Under the pieces are notes generated by a model that had not been told where the DNA came from, made no database searches, and saw only the letters and a list, made by a program, of their open reading frames with translations. DNA of 64,000 nucleotides from Cladocopium goreaui (Eukaryota; Sar; Dinophyceae; Suessiales; Symbiodiniaceae), in assembly GCA_947184155.2 (NCBI GenBank), contig CAMXCT020001553.1, positions 1 through 64,000 on the forward strand, in the 5' to 3' direction. The first letter of the stretch is position 1, and each line of letters starts with the position of its first letter. The translations under genes and the position numbers were made by a program. Of the stretch, positions 1 through 11,456 are shown in pieces.

Positions 1-699
1 CTGCTGTGTGTGTCTCTCTGCTGTGTGTGTCTCTCTGCTGTGCGTGTCTCTCTGCTGTGCGTGTCTCTCTGCTGTGCGTGTGTCTCTGTGTGTCTCTCTG
101 TGTGCTGTGTGTGTCTCTCTGCTGTGTGTGTCTCTCTGCTGTGTGTGTCTCTCTGCTCTGTGTGTCTCTCTGCTGTGTGTGTCTCTCTGCTGTGTGTGTC
201 TCTCTGCTCTGTGTGTCTCTCTGCTCTGTGTGTCTCTCTGCTCTGTGTGTCTCTCTGCTCTGTGTGTCTCTCTGCTCTGTGTGTCTCTCTGCTCTGTGTG
301 TCTCTCTGCTCTGTGTGTCTCTCTGCTCTGTGTGTCTCTCTGCTCTGTGTGTCTCTCTGTGTGTCTCTCTGCTCTGTGTGTCTCTGTGTGTCTCTCTGCT
401 CTGTGTGTCTCTGTGTGTGTCTCTCTGCTCTGTGTGTCTCTGTGTGTGTCTCTGTGTGTGTCTCTCTGTGTGTGTCTCTGTGTGTGTCTCTGTGTGTGTC
501 TCTGTGTGTGTCTCTGTGTGTGTCTCTGTGTGTGTCTCTGTGTGTGTCTCTGTGTGTGTCTCCGTGTGTGTCTCCGTGTGTGTCTCTGTGTGTGTCTCTG
601 TGTGTGTCTCTGTGTGTGTCTCTGTGTGTGTCTCTGTGTGTGTCTCTGTGTGTGTGTCTCTGTGTGTGTGTCTCTGTGTGTGTCTCTGTGTGTGTGTGT
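1..699. repeat. (TGTGTCTC)n-type microsatellite array
   Basis: Almost pure TG/TC repeat running from the window edge. It begins as TGTGTGTCTCTCTGC-like units (also CTCTGTGTGTCTCTCTG), then becomes a regular 10-base TGTGTGTCTC unit from about 400 to 700. The long open frames across it encode only Cys-Val-Ser-Leu repeats and are not genes. It ends in a T-run at about 699-706, directly next to the 3' end of the leftward LINE, so it may be the element's simple-sequence tail or the microsatellite it inserted into. Confidence 0.95.
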
Positions 700-832
700 T
701 TTTTCCACACACGCCTATTTTGCAACTGCATAGGTCAGTGCAAGACCACATTGACTATTGTCAATGGTTCCTTCACGGAATCTGTCGGCCTTACCAGAAG
801 AAACGAAATGGAAAAATTGTCTTTGCTTTGTC

Positions 833-3800
833 CTATCTCTGGCGTTCTGCCATGGCTGTCGTCCGGAGCAGGGCCATGATGGCAGCTGTGGTTTCATCAT
901 ATGCTGGAGCCTCCAAGGCGGATGGCATGCTGGGTGTCGGCACAGGCATGGTAGGCTCAGGTTCCAATGCATGGGCAACTGGTCGGTCAGGGTCATTGTC
1001 ACTGGCATCTGGTGGCAACGGCTGAAATGTGTGCAGCTGAACACAGTCTCCACGCAAGAGCCAAAAGACATTGGTGTTGCTACGAAACCAGTCTGGGACC
1101 AGCCATACAGGTTCTGCAGCAGAATCATCATTCTTGAGGATCCAATGCATTGGTTTCCCATCCATCTGAACTGCAGGACGTGTTTTCAGAATTGCCTGAA
1201 AGTGTCCACCTTCTGTTGCACCTTGATGTGCAGTTGCTGCAACCAAAACATATCCAACATACTCACGTCTGAGCGTTCCATCAATGAAAACAGGGATGTC
1301 ACATCCGGCCTCCATGTCGATCAGGCAGGCGCTTTTGTGGATCATGTCGTCTCTGGCATAGAAACGATCCAAGTGCAGACAGATACACTGGGGTGCCTGC
1401 TTCAACGCTGCAATCATTCCATCTTCCTGCATCCAGGCACGGACAAGGTGAGTGAGCGTGAATTGCGTGTCTGGCAAATGAACATGCGTTTCTGGCAAAT
1501 GGAGTTTGATAGGCAAAAACTTGTCTCCATGATCATGCACATGTACCAGGTCCATTTCTTCAAGTCGGCGTTCCCAGGTCATGTTGACTGCTGGTGCTTG
1601 TAACCAAGTCATGACAGCTGCCGCAAACTCTGATGCATCCTGCTGTCGGCCCCTTTGATCGCCTGAAAAGGCGGTCCAATTCCGCAATATCTGATCAAAC
1701 CAATCCAAATCAACCAGTGCAACACGCTGCAAATTGTGACAAGGCATGAACTGGATCAGATGTGCGAAATGAATCCCCAAGGAAGCTGCTTCACACTGCA
1801 TGGACAGCAAAGCCCAGATCAAACTGAAAATGGTGCTGTTGGCATAGCACCAATTGGAATCATTTTGAAGCCGTAAATGGCTCAGCACATGAAGCAACAC
1901 AGCAAGCTGAGGTCTCACTTCTGGACCGTCTGGTTGGTCTGTGGGCGATGCTTGCCCTTCCCTTTGCCCTTGCGCATGGGATGTCCCAGATTCTGCTGGA
2001 TGGTGTCCGCCAGGCTGCTCTGAGTCAGAGTGTGGGGTTTCAGCATCGTGCCCAGGAGGGTCCACACGCTGTTGCGGGAGAGTCTGGTCAACAATTCCCA
2101 TTCCCTGTCCGCACGGGGGCATAACTGGAGTCTCCATGGGCAAACTTGGGAATCCTGGCTGCTCTGCAAGGACCGAAAGCACAGGACCAGATCTGGGTCC
2201 TTGAACATCTCCACCAGTTCTTTGACATGCTGCTTCATCAGTGTCATGCTGATGGGCGTCTTGGAGCTGGTGATCAGGTTCTTGGCTGTCGGACTCCATT
2301 CCAAGTAGTGCCAATTCCCCTCCTGGTCGATCAGCTGGCTCTGGACTGATGCCTGGTACAACTGATCCGTGGGCTGGGCCTCCGAAATCTTGAGCACCTT
2401 CAGCATGAGGTCCTGGAACAGGCACTGGGTCAGATGGTGCCGCAAGGTCATCATCGGGATGGTGTTGGTCTTGCGCTGTTCCTGCCAAGTTTTCGTGGCA
2501 TTCAGCAATCCCTGCAAGCCTCCTTTTGGATCTCGGTTGGAAAAAAGTACGAAGCTGTCTGCTCTGCGGCTTTGATTGAGTTCTCTTTCGTGTCGCAGGG
2601 CCAGAAGGGCCAGCTGGTGAACCAGAGTGGTCAGCTGTTGCAGCTGCGGCTGTTGGATCGCCGGCTGTTGCTGTGGTTGCCCGCTGTGCAGGTGCTTGCT
2701 TCGTTTTGGCTCTCTTGGGTCTGGGGAGAGCTGTGCCGTGCCCAGCAAAGGTGCTAGCCCCTTGAACGTCTCCAGCACTTGCTGCTGAGTCAGTAAATCT
2801 GTCGCTGTCATCGTGGAGTCTTCCATCATGGAGCAAACCCGTCAGGAAAAGCGCAATCTGCAGCAAGCTGGGACAATTGTAGAGCAAGTGAGATCGAGCC
2901 AACAGCTTTCTGTTCGGGTCAGGCACTGCATCAGATTCAATTGGCAGGTTGAAAATTTGGTTGCAAGCATAGCACTGATAATCAACCTCCTGTGAGGCAA
3001 GCATCAACGGCACTAATTGGGCAATGTAAAATGACAATGCCAAGTGATTGCATGGATGGGCCTCACGCAGATGTTGCGGCAATGCACAGGGTTCACAAGC
3101 ACGGCCACAAAAGAGACAGTGTTGGCTCAGCATCATCGCCATTTGTGGATCCTGCCAAAGGTTCTCAAAACAGTGTTGTGCAGCCAACTGGTCAAGGTTG
3201 CAACGCACTGGCTGTGGGAGATCAACCGACAGAAGCTGTCGAAGGACATATTCAGTGGCCTGAAATGGGGCAAACATCTTGTTCTCCATCATTTGGAAAA
3301 GCATGGCAAGATGCCTCAGGGGCAAGCAAACATGATCCAGTCGGTTCTGATGTTGAGCAGGGTTGCATACACAGTGGCCATGCGCATAAAACAGCCGGAC
3401 CAGAATCAACGTCAATTGTTGAGAGCAGCGCCAAATTCTGGCGTGACTTCCCTGGAGATGGCACGACAGGTCAGTGGCACGAGAGTACCGTGTGCCACAA
3501 AGTTGACAGTGCAGAGTCAACGTCATTCTCTTTTGCGGGCTGGTGAACAGGATTTTCATGTGACCGCCCGTACACGCCTGCAGCCAGTCGATGTTCATCG
3601 GCAATGTCTCTGCTGTCGCGTCTGGTTGAAATTCGGGACATCTGCCCTGGGCTATGTGTGAACGGAGACTGGCCATGCAATCGTAAAGATTGCCGCAATG
3701 TGCACATGCTGGGCTACCTGCCACACTGTCCCTGGCGACGTTAAACGCCAGCCCCTGCAAGGCATGAGCGCATCGTAAATGTTCCGTGAGGGCATTCAAG

Positions 3801-6800
3801 GAATCAAACAATGCAAGGCATACTTCACAACGCAAGTTGGGTGTGCTGGCCTCTGCAGTGGTCGAAACATTGCTAGGTGAACCCACTCCAAACAGAAGCA
3901 ATATGGAGACCTGAACCCACACCGGGCAAAGATGGGACTTGAAAAGTGCACCGCAATATGGGCATGGTCGTTCTGTGGCCCAGGTATTCGACATGTACAC
4001 TGCACGTTGAGGAACCCCTTCCCAGAACTGGCCATGCATGGTTCGGCAATGTGTGTTGAGTTCTTGGACCCGATTGAAATGAAGTCCACACAAAATGCAA
4101 CGCTTGGCCATGTACTGACAGGCATCAGGCAAATCGGCCAATTTGTCCCAATCCCTCTGTTCCAGAATCTGACAAAGTGCAGGGCCAAATGGAGCCTGAC
4201 GTAGAGTCACCAGTTCCGTTTCTGGAATCATGGATGAGTGCCGGACTGCTAGTTCTCCAGCGGCCAGTGTCGCACCAGTCATATAGGCTTGTTCGCCCCG
4301 CCAGGTGATGGGGTCAGTGGCACAAGGTCCAGAATGTAAGACCTGACATCCCCGCTCAATGTGAATTTGAAAATTTCTCCATGAGGTGAAGGTTTGACAG
4401 CAATATCTACATTCTGGTAATCCTGTGTTGGTGAAATTGGAAGCAATGGCAAAACGTGTTCTATGAACTCTCTTCCCATGAACCATGGTGCAGTGCCTTC
4501 TGAATGTGGCAACATCAGGGGAGAAGAAATCACACTGGCTGCATTGATACACTTCCTGTTCATTAGGGCTCAAACGATGCACAGCAGGCTCAACGGACGT
4601 AGGACAAAGATCCTGGGTCAACCGCAAGTTCTCCACAAGTGTGACCAAATGGCCCCATGACAATTGCAGGGTAATGTCATCAGCTTGCAATGTAGCCATC
4701 CGTTGAGTTACAGACTGCAAAAGTTGCTCAGCAGCAGCTCTCAAAAGCTGCAATGGCGTCGGGAAACCGTGGATGGTCAGAGCTTGTCGATTGTTGTTAC
4801 CTGTACGGAAGGCATGATCTCCAGCTACCTGTCGAAGCATTTTGTATGTTTCACGCTGCAATGTGGTGATGCCATGTGAGGTGATTCCAGTGGAAAAAAG
4901 CCCGTATGTCAAAACCGGCCAAACTGTTGTGCGCCAAAGTCTGAACCTTTGTTGAACCCTAAAATCATGTTTCCCTCGGAGCCATCGGCCAAGTCTGCGG
5001 TGAGCAATTCGAGCAAGGCTCAGGCGATGTTTGAGTGTGGCCGCTTGGCAGTCTTTATAAGACATGATTGCTCCAAGGTATTTGACATGTGATTGGATGG
5101 GTATGTGGACTTCCTCCCCTGAAGGTAGGGGAATGCGCAGTTGTTCACCTTCTTTTTTGGCCGCCACAAATTGAGCACGCTGTGGTCTAAAGGAGGTTCC
5201 AGCAATTGTCAAAAGCGCTGCAGACTTCTTGGTATTGATGCGTAGAGAAAATTCCTTCAACGTGTCCAAAAGTATTCCAATGGCATGCAAAAGCAATCTC
5301 AAGTCAGCAATCGAATAAAAGGTGCCTCCAACCTGATAGTCGTCAGCGTAAACATTGAGATGTTGGCGCAACCATGCAATTGGGATTTGATGGGACACCC
5401 GTTGCACATACAATAAAATCAAGAAGTTCCACAGGCCTGGTGCGGCCTTACATCCCTGCCTCAAGCCTGCGCCTGTAGGCAATGCAATTGTTTCATGGCC
5501 ATGCTGGAAGTGGTACTGGGTGTTGTTATGCCAGGAAGTCAGCAGCTGAATGACCGAGGGTCGGATCTGCAGCAGATGGAGCTGGCAGAAGAGCTTGGCA
5601 CGTGACACTCCATCAAAGGCGCGTTCCAGGTCTAACATGACCGACAGGCCACCACAAAAACTGTATTTCGGAACAGCTGCAGCCCTGGCATGGGGCGTTG
5701 GTCTCTGGGAAGCTACTAGCTGTGCAACCTGTAAACAATGCTGGGCAACTCTACAAACTGCATCTAACGTCGACCTCTTGGGGAGGTAGGCCCAAATAGG
5801 CCAAGGCAGCAGCTGTGGTGCAGCATCAGCACAGGCACATTGAATTAGGAGTCCCATCAGAGCCTTACCTACTGGGTCTTGCAGTGCTATTGGTCTCAAA
5901 TTATAATGAGAAGTAGCTGCTTTTTGTGGTTTTCCCAGGAGAAGCATCCAACCATCCCGCCATTTCTGAGGTATATAGGGGGGGTTGGTTCCCCACCATT
6001 TGCCTAAGATATCATGCAGGAGCGGTGCAATGGTGTGGCTCTGGAAACGCCATGCAATCCCTGGAGCAAAAGGCTGTGCAACAGCCCGGTGCATTGGGAT
6101 ATTACGCAAAGCAACCTCTAACTCAGAGACAGTAAACGGCACCCCTGGGGCCTGTTCAAAGGTCAGGGGAATGCAGCTGGGTCCACCCCAAATGTCAGCA
6201 ACAAAGTGTTTGAGGATGTCAAGCTCTTCTTGGGGGCTGGCAATAGCACCATGTTGGTTTCGGATCTGGATCCGGCGCCTAATGGTTTTGGGAGCATAAC
6301 GATTGATCAAACTGAACATCTTATGCATGTCATGCTTTTGCGCTGCCTCTTGAGCCGATTGGACAATGTTGCAAAAATGGGTCTGTCGAATCTGAGCAGC
6401 ATACCTGCGATGTTGTTTCTTGAGGGCGGCAAATCTGGAGAGATGGTACCACGCTCTGAAAATGCCAGCGCCTGTACGAGATCTGATGCTTAGAAGTTTG
6501 GCCCTATGCTGCCATTTGTTCAAAACCAAATCTGTCGAATGCTGCCATGGAGTCTGTCGTTTGGGCGCACTCATGGGTGGAAAATGATCATGAAAACATT
6601 GATTCACGGCTGCATGAAATGTGTCCAAACTTTGATCTTCCGGAGCATCTGAGGTCCGCACCTTGTGCAGCGCTTCAGTCAAGGTGACTGTCGACTGCAT
6701 CATGTATTCATGCCATGTCTCTGAGCCTTCTTGGTAGGCAACATGAGCCTGCTGGCATTGTTGTTTACTGATGCCATCACGTCTCAGGGGACCTGTTTGG

Positions 6801-9586
6801 GCCCAGTACAAGGCAAGCTGGTGTACAATTGGCACATGACCCTGTTGGGTGGGTCCCATGAAAGGAGCATGCCAAACGTATCTGGGCTGCTTGGCAATGT
6901 GATCTACCTGAGACTTACGGGCACATCCAAAGTCTATTCTACTGGATTGCAGGCCATGCACATATGTTGGACCATCGCGAGCGTTCCATGAGTTCAACAC
7001 TACCAGTCCATGATACCTGAGAATGGTCAGTAGTCTACCCGCATCTTGATGTTGGGATCCACGAGTCAGCTGATTATTCCACCAATATCTGTCATCTCCA
7101 GAGTGGGAGGTGCATGGTGGCACATTGGTGTTGAAATCGGCCATGAGGAGCAGCAAATTACGATGTGGGATACTTTGCAAGGTGCGGTCCAAAAGGCCCC
7201 ACCATTGTTCACGTTGTTGAAGGCACTTGGGTCCCCGCTTATCAACAAACTGATAACCACAAAGCAAGTCCAATGGTCTGGATTTGGTCGGCACACGCAA
7301 GTGGATCAAACGGCCTACCATGAGCTCGTTCCAGCGCAAGGCATGTTCAGGGCACATCTGTCGGGAGATTAGGATGAGAATCCCCATCCCTTTGTGATCA
7401 GGACTTCCTGAGTGGATATGTATCCAGTCATTGTCTAACCACTCTCCAGTAAATTGCCATCTCGTCTCCAGAAGTGCAATGGCCTGTATGTGCTGGGTTG
7501 AGAGCCATGTTTTAATTTCGTCCAGCCTGTGATTGGATAGCCCACCTACATTCCACTGAAGACATGTCACTCGGTGCTTGGAGCCATGAACATGATGGCA
7601 CGCTGTTGTGGCACTGCTGGGTGTCGGCTTGGGCCGTACAGGGGGGATTATCATGGGTTCCACAGGTGGCATGAAGGAAAAGTCTTCTGGGCGATAGAGT
7701 CTTCCTTTGTACCAGGCTAGGCCTTGCTGGCAGGCTCGTCGGTGGGCCCTTTTCAGGCTTCGTTTCTTTACGGCGGTAAGGCATGTGCTCTGGGAAATAG
7801 AGCCAGCTGGTGGTCTTTTGTCATGGCGCTTCACGTCAGGCAAACAGCAAACTTGTGGCAATACTGATTGTGACGTTTCGATGGGCCTCATGACCGACCC
7901 ATCACCCTCACCCCCATTCCTAGCTGGAATATTCATCAGGACTAGAGTTACCAAGCAGATCCTAAGGAGTCTGGGTATACTAGGGAGCCAGGAATGCCCG
8001 GACTTGGGACCGGGACAGCAGTCTGATTTGTCAGAAAGACAATGCACTCGTTCGGTTGTGGTCTTTTTCCCCGCTGATTCAGAATGAAAATGCAAAAAGG
8101 CGCTGATTCCTGTGTCCCAAATAACAAACAATATGAGCCAGAAAAATTCCCAAAATGCACTCTCGAACTCAAGGGCTTCGTTGGCCAGCAGGAGTCGGGC
8201 AATCGTGTTGATGTTATAAATCAATGTCAAAAGAAATGCTATACCAGTCCAAATGAGAGCTGTCACTGAAAGGTTCCAGTAGCAATTCAGAGGCTGAAGG
8301 CGCTGCAATGATCCCAGGGTCAAGCGTTCTGCTGTCTGGTCCTGTTCAAAGCAATGTCCAAACCAATGTTGCTGTGGCTCAGTGATGTTTAAAGCAAACA
8401 CTGCAGTGCAGAGTGTTGAGCAGGGTCTCGATTGTGTTGAAGCCCCACCGCAGAAGGCTTGGATATGGACGGTGTCTGTTTCACAATCTGCTGTATATTC
8501 CCTGTCAATCCAGTTGGTGTCAAATTTGAAACAAAGAAAACTCCCTGTAAAATTATGTAAATGAATTATGGCCCCACCGCAGAAGGCAGTATAGAGATCG
8601 GTGTGCTGTATTGGCTGAGGAACAAAAACCTGGCTGATGAAGGAAACCCCACCGCAGAAGGTCAGCAACTGTTCGGTGTGTCCTGGGTTGTATGTTCTCC
8701 AGCAATCAGTTGTAGTACCTGATGTCTGAGCCTCAGAGATCAACAATCTGTGGTCAGCCGCAACCTGAATAATTGCCAAATATAGAAGCAGCGAGCTCCT
8801 GTTGGTCTGAGTGAAATTGCTTGTGGCCCCACCGCAGAAGGCAGAATAAAAACCGGTGTGCTGTGCTGTACCAATGGGAACCCCACCGCAGAAGGTCAGA
8901 TATTTGACGGTGTAGCAGCTGCAGTATGCAATTTCACTGTCAGGACCGACAGTACCAGCAATCTTTGTGAAATCTGGACCCTGATCAACGGAGCTCTGAC
9001 CACACAGCAGCCGTGCAATCACAGCCGTCTCTGTATGAGTTCCACCGCAGGAGTCCAAAATCCGTCTGATGTACGAAGCAATCCAACGCTTGCAAATCGA
9101 TGTACAAAATTGAAAGCACCTGTATGTGTAATGTGAATTATAAAAGACCCCACCGCAGAAGGCAGAATAAGTTCCGGTGTATTGTCTGGCTCTGGAAGAA
9201 TGTTCTGTGAAAAACAAGGCAACAACCCCACCGCAGAAGGTCAGTCTGGCTTCGGTGTGTCTAGGTCCACGTTCGGTCCGTCCGCTTGCAAAAAAATGAA
9301 ATGTGAATGGCCACAACGTCTGTCTCCCTGCAGGATAGTGCTGATCCAGGTATCTCAAACCACTGATAGTCCCGTCGCAGTAGACCAAATAAAATTCAAA
9401 ATGTTGTCTGCCAATTGAGGAGATATCAGTGAAAAACGAATCAGCAACCCCGCCGCAGAAGGTCAGTCTTGTATCGGTGTGTCTGGATCCTCGATCTGTC
9501 TGTGCCCCTGCAAGAAATCTAAATGTGAGAGGCCACTGATTTTGTCTCCTAGAAGATGTTTCTGTGTTGTCAGCAGCAAATTGCAA
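833..9586 (-). CDS. LINE polyprotein: EEP endonuclease, RT, zinc fingers, USP-like peptidase
   Basis: 2,917 codons without a stop. The codon at 9586 is TTG, so the true start is uncertain; an in-frame ATG lies at 7936. Domains in order: residues 1-380, repeated T/A-F-C-G-G motifs; about 670-925, endonuclease ([18 protein letters not shown], then GHVPIVH); about 1210-1500, reverse transcriptase ([33 protein letters not shown]); about 1685-2210, eight or so C2H2/C2HC zinc fingers; about 2250-2557, a low-complexity stretch that overlaps another open frame; about 2575-2845, a ubiquitin-specific-protease-like domain with Cys box NWCYANS (Cys about 2580), QQDASEF, LHLDRF, His box GGHFQAI and a following NDD. 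The first four parts fit a LINE ORF2. The peptidase is atypical: it could act on ubiquitin or on a ubiquitin-like protein. Family assignment of RT and endonuclease is firm; activity of the peptidase is inferred from motifs only. Confidence 0.88.
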   Translation of the reverse strand: MQFAADNTETSSRRQNQWPLTFRFLAGAQTDRGSRHTDTRLTFCGGVADSFFTDISSIGRQHFEFYLVYCDGTISGLRYLDQHYPAGRQTLWPFTFHFFASGRTERGPRHTEARLTFCGGVVALFFTEHSSRARQYTGTYSAFCGGVFYNSHYTYRCFQFCTSICKRWIASYIRRILDSCGGTHTETAVIARLLCGQSSVDQGPDFTKIAGTVGPDSEIAYCSCYTVKYLTFCGGVPIGTAQHTGFYSAFCGGATSNFTQTNRSSLLLYLAIIQVAADHRLLISEAQTSGTTTDCWRTYNPGHTEQLLTFCGGVSFISQVFVPQPIQHTDLYTAFCGGAIIHLHNFTGSFLCFKFDTNWIDREYTADCETDTVHIQAFCGGASTQSRPCSTLCTAVFALNITEPQQHWFGHCFEQDQTAERLTLGSLQRLQPLNCYWNLSVTALIWTGIAFLLTLIYNINTIARLLLANEALEFESAFWEFFWLILFVIWDTGISAFLHFHSESAGKKTTTERVHCLSDKSDCCPGPKSGHSWLPSIPRLLRICLVTLVLMNIPARNGGEGDGSVMRPIETSQSVLPQVCCLPDVKRHDKRPPAGSISQSTCLTAVKKRSLKRAHRRACQQGLAWYKGRLYRPEDFSFMPPVEPMIIPPVRPKPTPSSATTACHHVHGSKHRVTCLQWNVGGLSNHRLDEIKTWLSTQHIQAIALLETRWQFTGEWLDNDWIHIHSGSPDHKGMGILILISRQMCPEHALRWNELMVGRLIHLRVPTKSRPLDLLCGYQFVDKRGPKCLQQREQWWGLLDRTLQSIPHRNLLLLMADFNTNVPPCTSHSGDDRYWWNNQLTRGSQHQDAGRLLTILRYHGLVVLNSWNARDGPTYVHGLQSSRIDFGCARKSQVDHIAKQPRYVWHAPFMGPTQQGHVPIVHQLALYWAQTGPLRRDGISKQQCQQAHVAYQEGSETWHEYMMQSTVTLTEALHKVRTSDAPEDQSLDTFHAAVNQCFHDHFPPMSAPKRQTPWQHSTDLVLNKWQHRAKLLSIRSRTGAGIFRAWYHLSRFAALKKQHRRYAAQIRQTHFCNIVQSAQEAAQKHDMHKMFSLINRYAPKTIRRRIQIRNQHGAIASPQEELDILKHFVADIWGGPSCIPLTFEQAPGVPFTVSELEVALRNIPMHRAVAQPFAPGIAWRFQSHTIAPLLHDILGKWWGTNPPYIPQKWRDGWMLLLGKPQKAATSHYNLRPIALQDPVGKALMGLLIQCACADAAPQLLPWPIWAYLPKRSTLDAVCRVAQHCLQVAQLVASQRPTPHARAAAVPKYSFCGGLSVMLDLERAFDGVSRAKLFCQLHLLQIRPSVIQLLTSWHNNTQYHFQHGHETIALPTGAGLRQGCKAAPGLWNFLILLYVQRVSHQIPIAWLRQHLNVYADDYQVGGTFYSIADLRLLLHAIGILLDTLKEFSLRINTKKSAALLTIAGTSFRPQRAQFVAAKKEGEQLRIPLPSGEEVHIPIQSHVKYLGAIMSYKDCQAATLKHRLSLARIAHRRLGRWLRGKHDFRVQQRFRLWRTTVWPVLTYGLFSTGITSHGITTLQRETYKMLRQVAGDHAFRTGNNNRQALTIHGFPTPLQLLRAAAEQLLQSVTQRMATLQADDITLQLSWGHLVTLVENLRLTQDLCPTSVEPAVHRLSPNEQEVYQCSQCDFFSPDVATFRRHCTMVHGKRVHRTRFAIASNFTNTGLPECRYCCQTFTSWRNFQIHIERGCQVLHSGPCATDPITWRGEQAYMTGATLAAGELAVRHSSMIPETELVTLRQAPFGPALCQILEQRDWDKLADLPDACQYMAKRCILCGLHFNRVQELNTHCRTMHGQFWEGVPQRAVYMSNTWATERPCPYCGALFKSHLCPVWVQVSILLLFGVGSPSNVSTTAEASTPNLRCEVCLALFDSLNALTEHLRCAHALQGLAFNVARDSVAGSPACAHCGNLYDCMASLRSHIAQGRCPEFQPDATAETLPMNIDWLQACTGGHMKILFTSPQKRMTLTLHCQLCGTRYSRATDLSCHLQGSHARIWRCSQQLTLILVRLFYAHGHCVCNPAQHQNRLDHVCLPLRHLAMLFQMMENKMFAPFQATEYVLRQLLSVDLPQPVRCNLDQLAAQHCFENLWQDPQMAMMLSQHCLFCGRACEPCALPQHLREAHPCNHLALSFYIAQLVPLMLASQEVDYQCYACNQIFNLPIESDAVPDPNRKLLARSHLLYNCPSLLQIALFLTGLLHDGRLHDDSDRFTDSAASAGDVQGASTFAGHGTALPRPKRAKTKQAPAQRATTATAGDPTAAAATADHSGSPAGPSGPATRKRTQSKPQSRQLRTFFQPRSKRRLAGIAECHENLAGTAQDQHHPDDDLAAPSDPVPVPGPHAEGAQDFGGPAHGSVVPGISPEPADRPGGELALLGMESDSQEPDHQLQDAHQHDTDEAACQRTGGDVQGPRSGPVLSVLAEQPGFPSLPMETPVMPPCGQGMGIVDQTLPQQRVDPPGHDAETPHSDSEQPGGHHPAESGTSHAQGQREGQASPTDQPDGPEVRPQLAVLLHVLSHLRLQNDSNWCYANSTIFSLIWALLSMQCEAASLGIHFAHLIQFMPCHNLQRVALVDLDWFDQILRNWTAFSGDQRGRQQDASEFAAAVMTWLQAPAVNMTWERRLEEMDLVHVHDHGDKFLPIKLHLPETHVHLPDTQFTLTHLVRAWMQEDGMIAALKQAPQCICLHLDRFYARDDMIHKSACLIDMEAGCDIPVFIDGTLRREYVGYVLVAATAHQGATEGGHFQAILKTRPAVQMDGKPMHWILKNDDSAAEPVWLVPDWFRSNTNVFWLLRGDCVQLHTFQPLPPDASDNDPDRPVAHALEPEPTMPVPTPSMPSALEAPAYDETTAAIMALLRTTAMAERQR
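1915..2829 (-). CDS. 304-aa ORF overlapping the LINE ORF in the +1 frame
   Basis: ATG-started frame of 304 codons lying wholly inside the LINE ORF, shifted +1. Its product looks like a folded protein: regular leucine-rich helical stretches ([27 protein letters not shown]-type helix [13 protein letters not shown]) and a basic tail ([12 protein letters not shown]). The big frame over the same bases gives only Gly/Pro/Asp/Gln/Ala-rich low complexity, as expected of a shadow frame. Either this is a separate overlapping ORF, or the ribosome changes frame here and back before the peptidase domain. It begins just where the zinc-finger region ends and stops about 70 bases before the peptidase Cys box. 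No domain recognised. Confidence 0.6.
   Translation of the reverse strand: MMEDSTMTATDLLTQQQVLETFKGLAPLLGTAQLSPDPREPKRSKHLHSGQPQQQPAIQQPQLQQLTTLVHQLALLALRHERELNQSRRADSFVLFSNRDPKGGLQGLLNATKTWQEQRKTNTIPMMTLRHHLTQCLFQDLMLKVLKISEAQPTDQLYQASVQSQLIDQEGNWHYLEWSPTAKNLITSSKTPISMTLMKQHVKELVEMFKDPDLVLCFRSLQSSQDSQVCPWRLQLCPRADREWELLTRLSRNSVWTLLGTMLKPHTLTQSSLADTIQQNLGHPMRKGKGKGKHRPQTNQTVQK
8443..9480 (-). repeat. Recurrent CCCCACCGCAGAAGG hairpin motif in LINE 5' region
   Basis: Eight good copies of CCCCACCGCAGAAGG, followed 12-15 bases later by CGGTGT, start on the + strand at 8443, 8572, 8647, 8827, 8881, 9148, 9226 and 9448 (the last with CCCCGCC). CACCG and CGGTG can pair, giving a small hairpin of about 30 bases. 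Two variants alternate (AAGGTCAG and AAGGCAG) as pairs 54-78 bases apart. All copies are separated by multiples of three, so in the LINE frame each encodes FCGG. Degenerate copies sit near 9370 and 9045. Confidence 0.85.
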
Positions 9587-9885
9587 GGGCCAATGTGCCC
9601 ACGTAGCAGCCAGAAAAAGAAATGAAAATAAACGAACAGGCGTCGTCTTGTCACACCTCAGAGCAATGGATCAAATCTTCGAATGGAGACACAGCGACGG
9701 CAAATATGGCAGCGCCAAGCGAGATGAACGAATCAGAGCAAGGGGATTGATTCAGCTGGTTGAATCTGCTTGAGTGCAGTGCTCGCGACTGCAAAGGGGC
9801 TTTTGACGATCAAACTTGACGGGAATTGGAGTAGTTTTCAACTAGCAAACAGCGCACCTCCGCTAAGCGTCACTGATAGCGCTCT

Positions 9886-9939
9886 GTGTGTGTGTGTGTC
9901 TGTGTGTGTGTGTGGGTGTGTGGGGGTGTGTGTGGTTGT
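9886..9939. repeat. (TG)n microsatellite near LINE 5' end
   Basis: TGTGTGTG run with occasional C and G interruptions, ending in GGTGTGTGTGG. It is of the same TG class as the array at the opposite end of the LINE. Confidence 0.9.
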
Positions 9940-10810
9940 ATGGTCTTGAACTGCCATGTCTCCAATGTCTTTCTGCTCCTGATATCTCTGCTCTCTGCAT
10001 TGCCAGGATTTCCGCGCGCCTGTGAAGTTCCAGGAAGCTCTGTTCCAGATGGGTACTTTTGCGCGGCCAAGAGCTGCTTTGCCTTGCATCGACAATGCAT
10101 CGAATGTTCAAGAGGAGGAAAGACATGGAAATACGTGCTTAATGATCGATGGCAGGTCAGTCCACAATGTCACAGCAGTTCAAAATGCACCGGCAATCTT
10201 ACTGGCTCATTAGATCTCCCCAAACATGTCTTGTACCGAAGAATACAGCTCAGACAATCGCAAACAATTTTGCATCCTGTTTCAGTCAATCTGCATCAAT
10301 CCAACTCCTTTGCTTGATAAGCTCAGTGCCACGCGGTGCAACACGACCATTCACACAAGCTTCACTGTCTGTCTGGGAGACTCTGAGAGTCCCGACCCAG
10401 TCGCTACTATCGAGTTCCTGTGCCAAGCTTCGCCTGGAACCGGTGGAATGAAGCCAGTGTAGAGTCTACTGAGTCTACTGTAGGGACACTGTAGAGCTCG
10501 TAGACGAAGGCAACACGACAAAACGACAATGCAACTTGTGTCAGTACCTCTCGCATGCTGATGCAGCTTATTCTTTACGTTGCGCTGGAATCCTTTCAAT
10601 TTGGAAGAGATTAGAATTGAGCAAGGAAGCGGTAGCCCGACTGCCTCACTCACACTTTTTGCAGAAAGGACATGCGAAATGCACAAGAGAGTACAGTACA
10701 ATCAGTACATCTACAATTCAGAAAGAGGACACTGCAAAGAGGACGGTTCAATTCAAGGCAGGGTAAAGACCATTCCGAGGCATCAAAACGCAACAAAAGT
10801 TCGACATATT
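9940..10810. other. Spacer without a recognisable gene
   Basis: Mixed-composition DNA with only short open frames on both strands (up to about 140 codons). No conserved domain or splice-consistent exon was recognised. A short TA/TG run lies at 10816-10858. Confidence 0.5.
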
Positions 10811-10925
10811 ACGTATGTGTATATATATATGTGTGTGTGTATGTATTATATATATAATTACAATTGTGCTACTTACTTGATACTTAGATGCACATGTGTA
10901 TTTATCTATTTATCATTTATTGAAT

Positions 10926-11002
10926 TTACCAGTAGTACCGCACAAGGCGGTAAAAATAGGAAACCTATAGGAGAGGTTGGTTGTTGTGAATCACGGGTCT
11001 CC

Positions 11003-11033
<31 letters not shown>

Positions 11034-11455
11034 CTTTCTCTCTCTTTCTCTCTCTTTCTCTCTCTTTCTCTCTCTTTCTTTCTCTTTCTCTCTCTTTCTC
11101 TCTCTTTCTCTCTCTTTCTCTCTCTTTCTCTCTCTTTCTCTCTCTTTCTCTGATTATCTACCTACCTACCTACCTACCTACCTACCTACCTACCGATCTA
11201 TCTATCCATCTATCCATCCCATCTATCCATCTATCCATCTATCCATCTATCCATCTATCCATCTATCCTACCCATCTAGCTATCTATCTATCTATCTATC
11301 CATCCATCTTTCTATCTATCTAGCTAGCTATCTACCTATCTATCTATCTATCGATCTATCTATCTATCTATCTCATCTGTCTTTCTAACTATGTATCTTT
11401 CTACCTACCTACCTACCTATCTATCTATCGATCGATCGATCTATCTATACTAGGC
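10926..11455 (+). repeat. Dispersed repeat with ordered microsatellite tail (copy 1)
   Basis: A unique head (CCAGTAGTACCGC, CAAGGCGGT, AAAATAGGAAACCT, GAGAGGTTGGTTGTTGTGAA) is followed by (TCTCTTTC)n at 11000-11150, then (CTAC)n, then (ATCT/ATCC)n to 11455. The same head followed by the same microsatellites in the same order occurs inverted at 47986-48206. That marks a dispersed element that carries its microsatellites with it, SINE-like in form. The head contains an imperfect AACCTAT/AGAGGTT inverted repeat. Confidence 0.75.
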
Positions 11456-11456
11456 G

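Larger units (their letters stand above)
700..9850 (-). mobile_element. LINE-type non-LTR retrotransposon with USP-like domain
   Basis: Non-LTR retrotransposon read on the minus strand, with no long terminal repeats. It has one giant open frame holding an apurinic-type endonuclease (EEP fold), a reverse transcriptase with a YADD active site, zinc fingers and a ubiquitin-protease-like domain. The 3' end (low coordinates) runs into an (ACACAGAG)n microsatellite and the 5' side approaches a second TG/CA microsatellite at 9886. No target-site duplication was found, so both ends are approximate. The uninterrupted frame suggests a recent, possibly active copy. Confidence 0.85.

Noticed and set aside
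6..1025. Long plus-strand ORFs of Cys/Val/Ser/Leu
   Set aside because: Translation of a TG/TC microsatellite; all three frames are open, with no other support.
5630..5680. SFCGGL in the LINE RT resembles the 5' FCGG repeats
   Set aside because: DNA there (AGTTTTTGTGGTGG) does not match the CTTCTGCGGTGGGG motif and lacks the paired arm; likely coincidence.
10580..11323. 247-codon ORF rich in Leu/Ser/Phe
   Set aside because: Crosses the (TCTCTTTC)n and (CTAC)n microsatellites; the membrane-like sequence is repeat translation.
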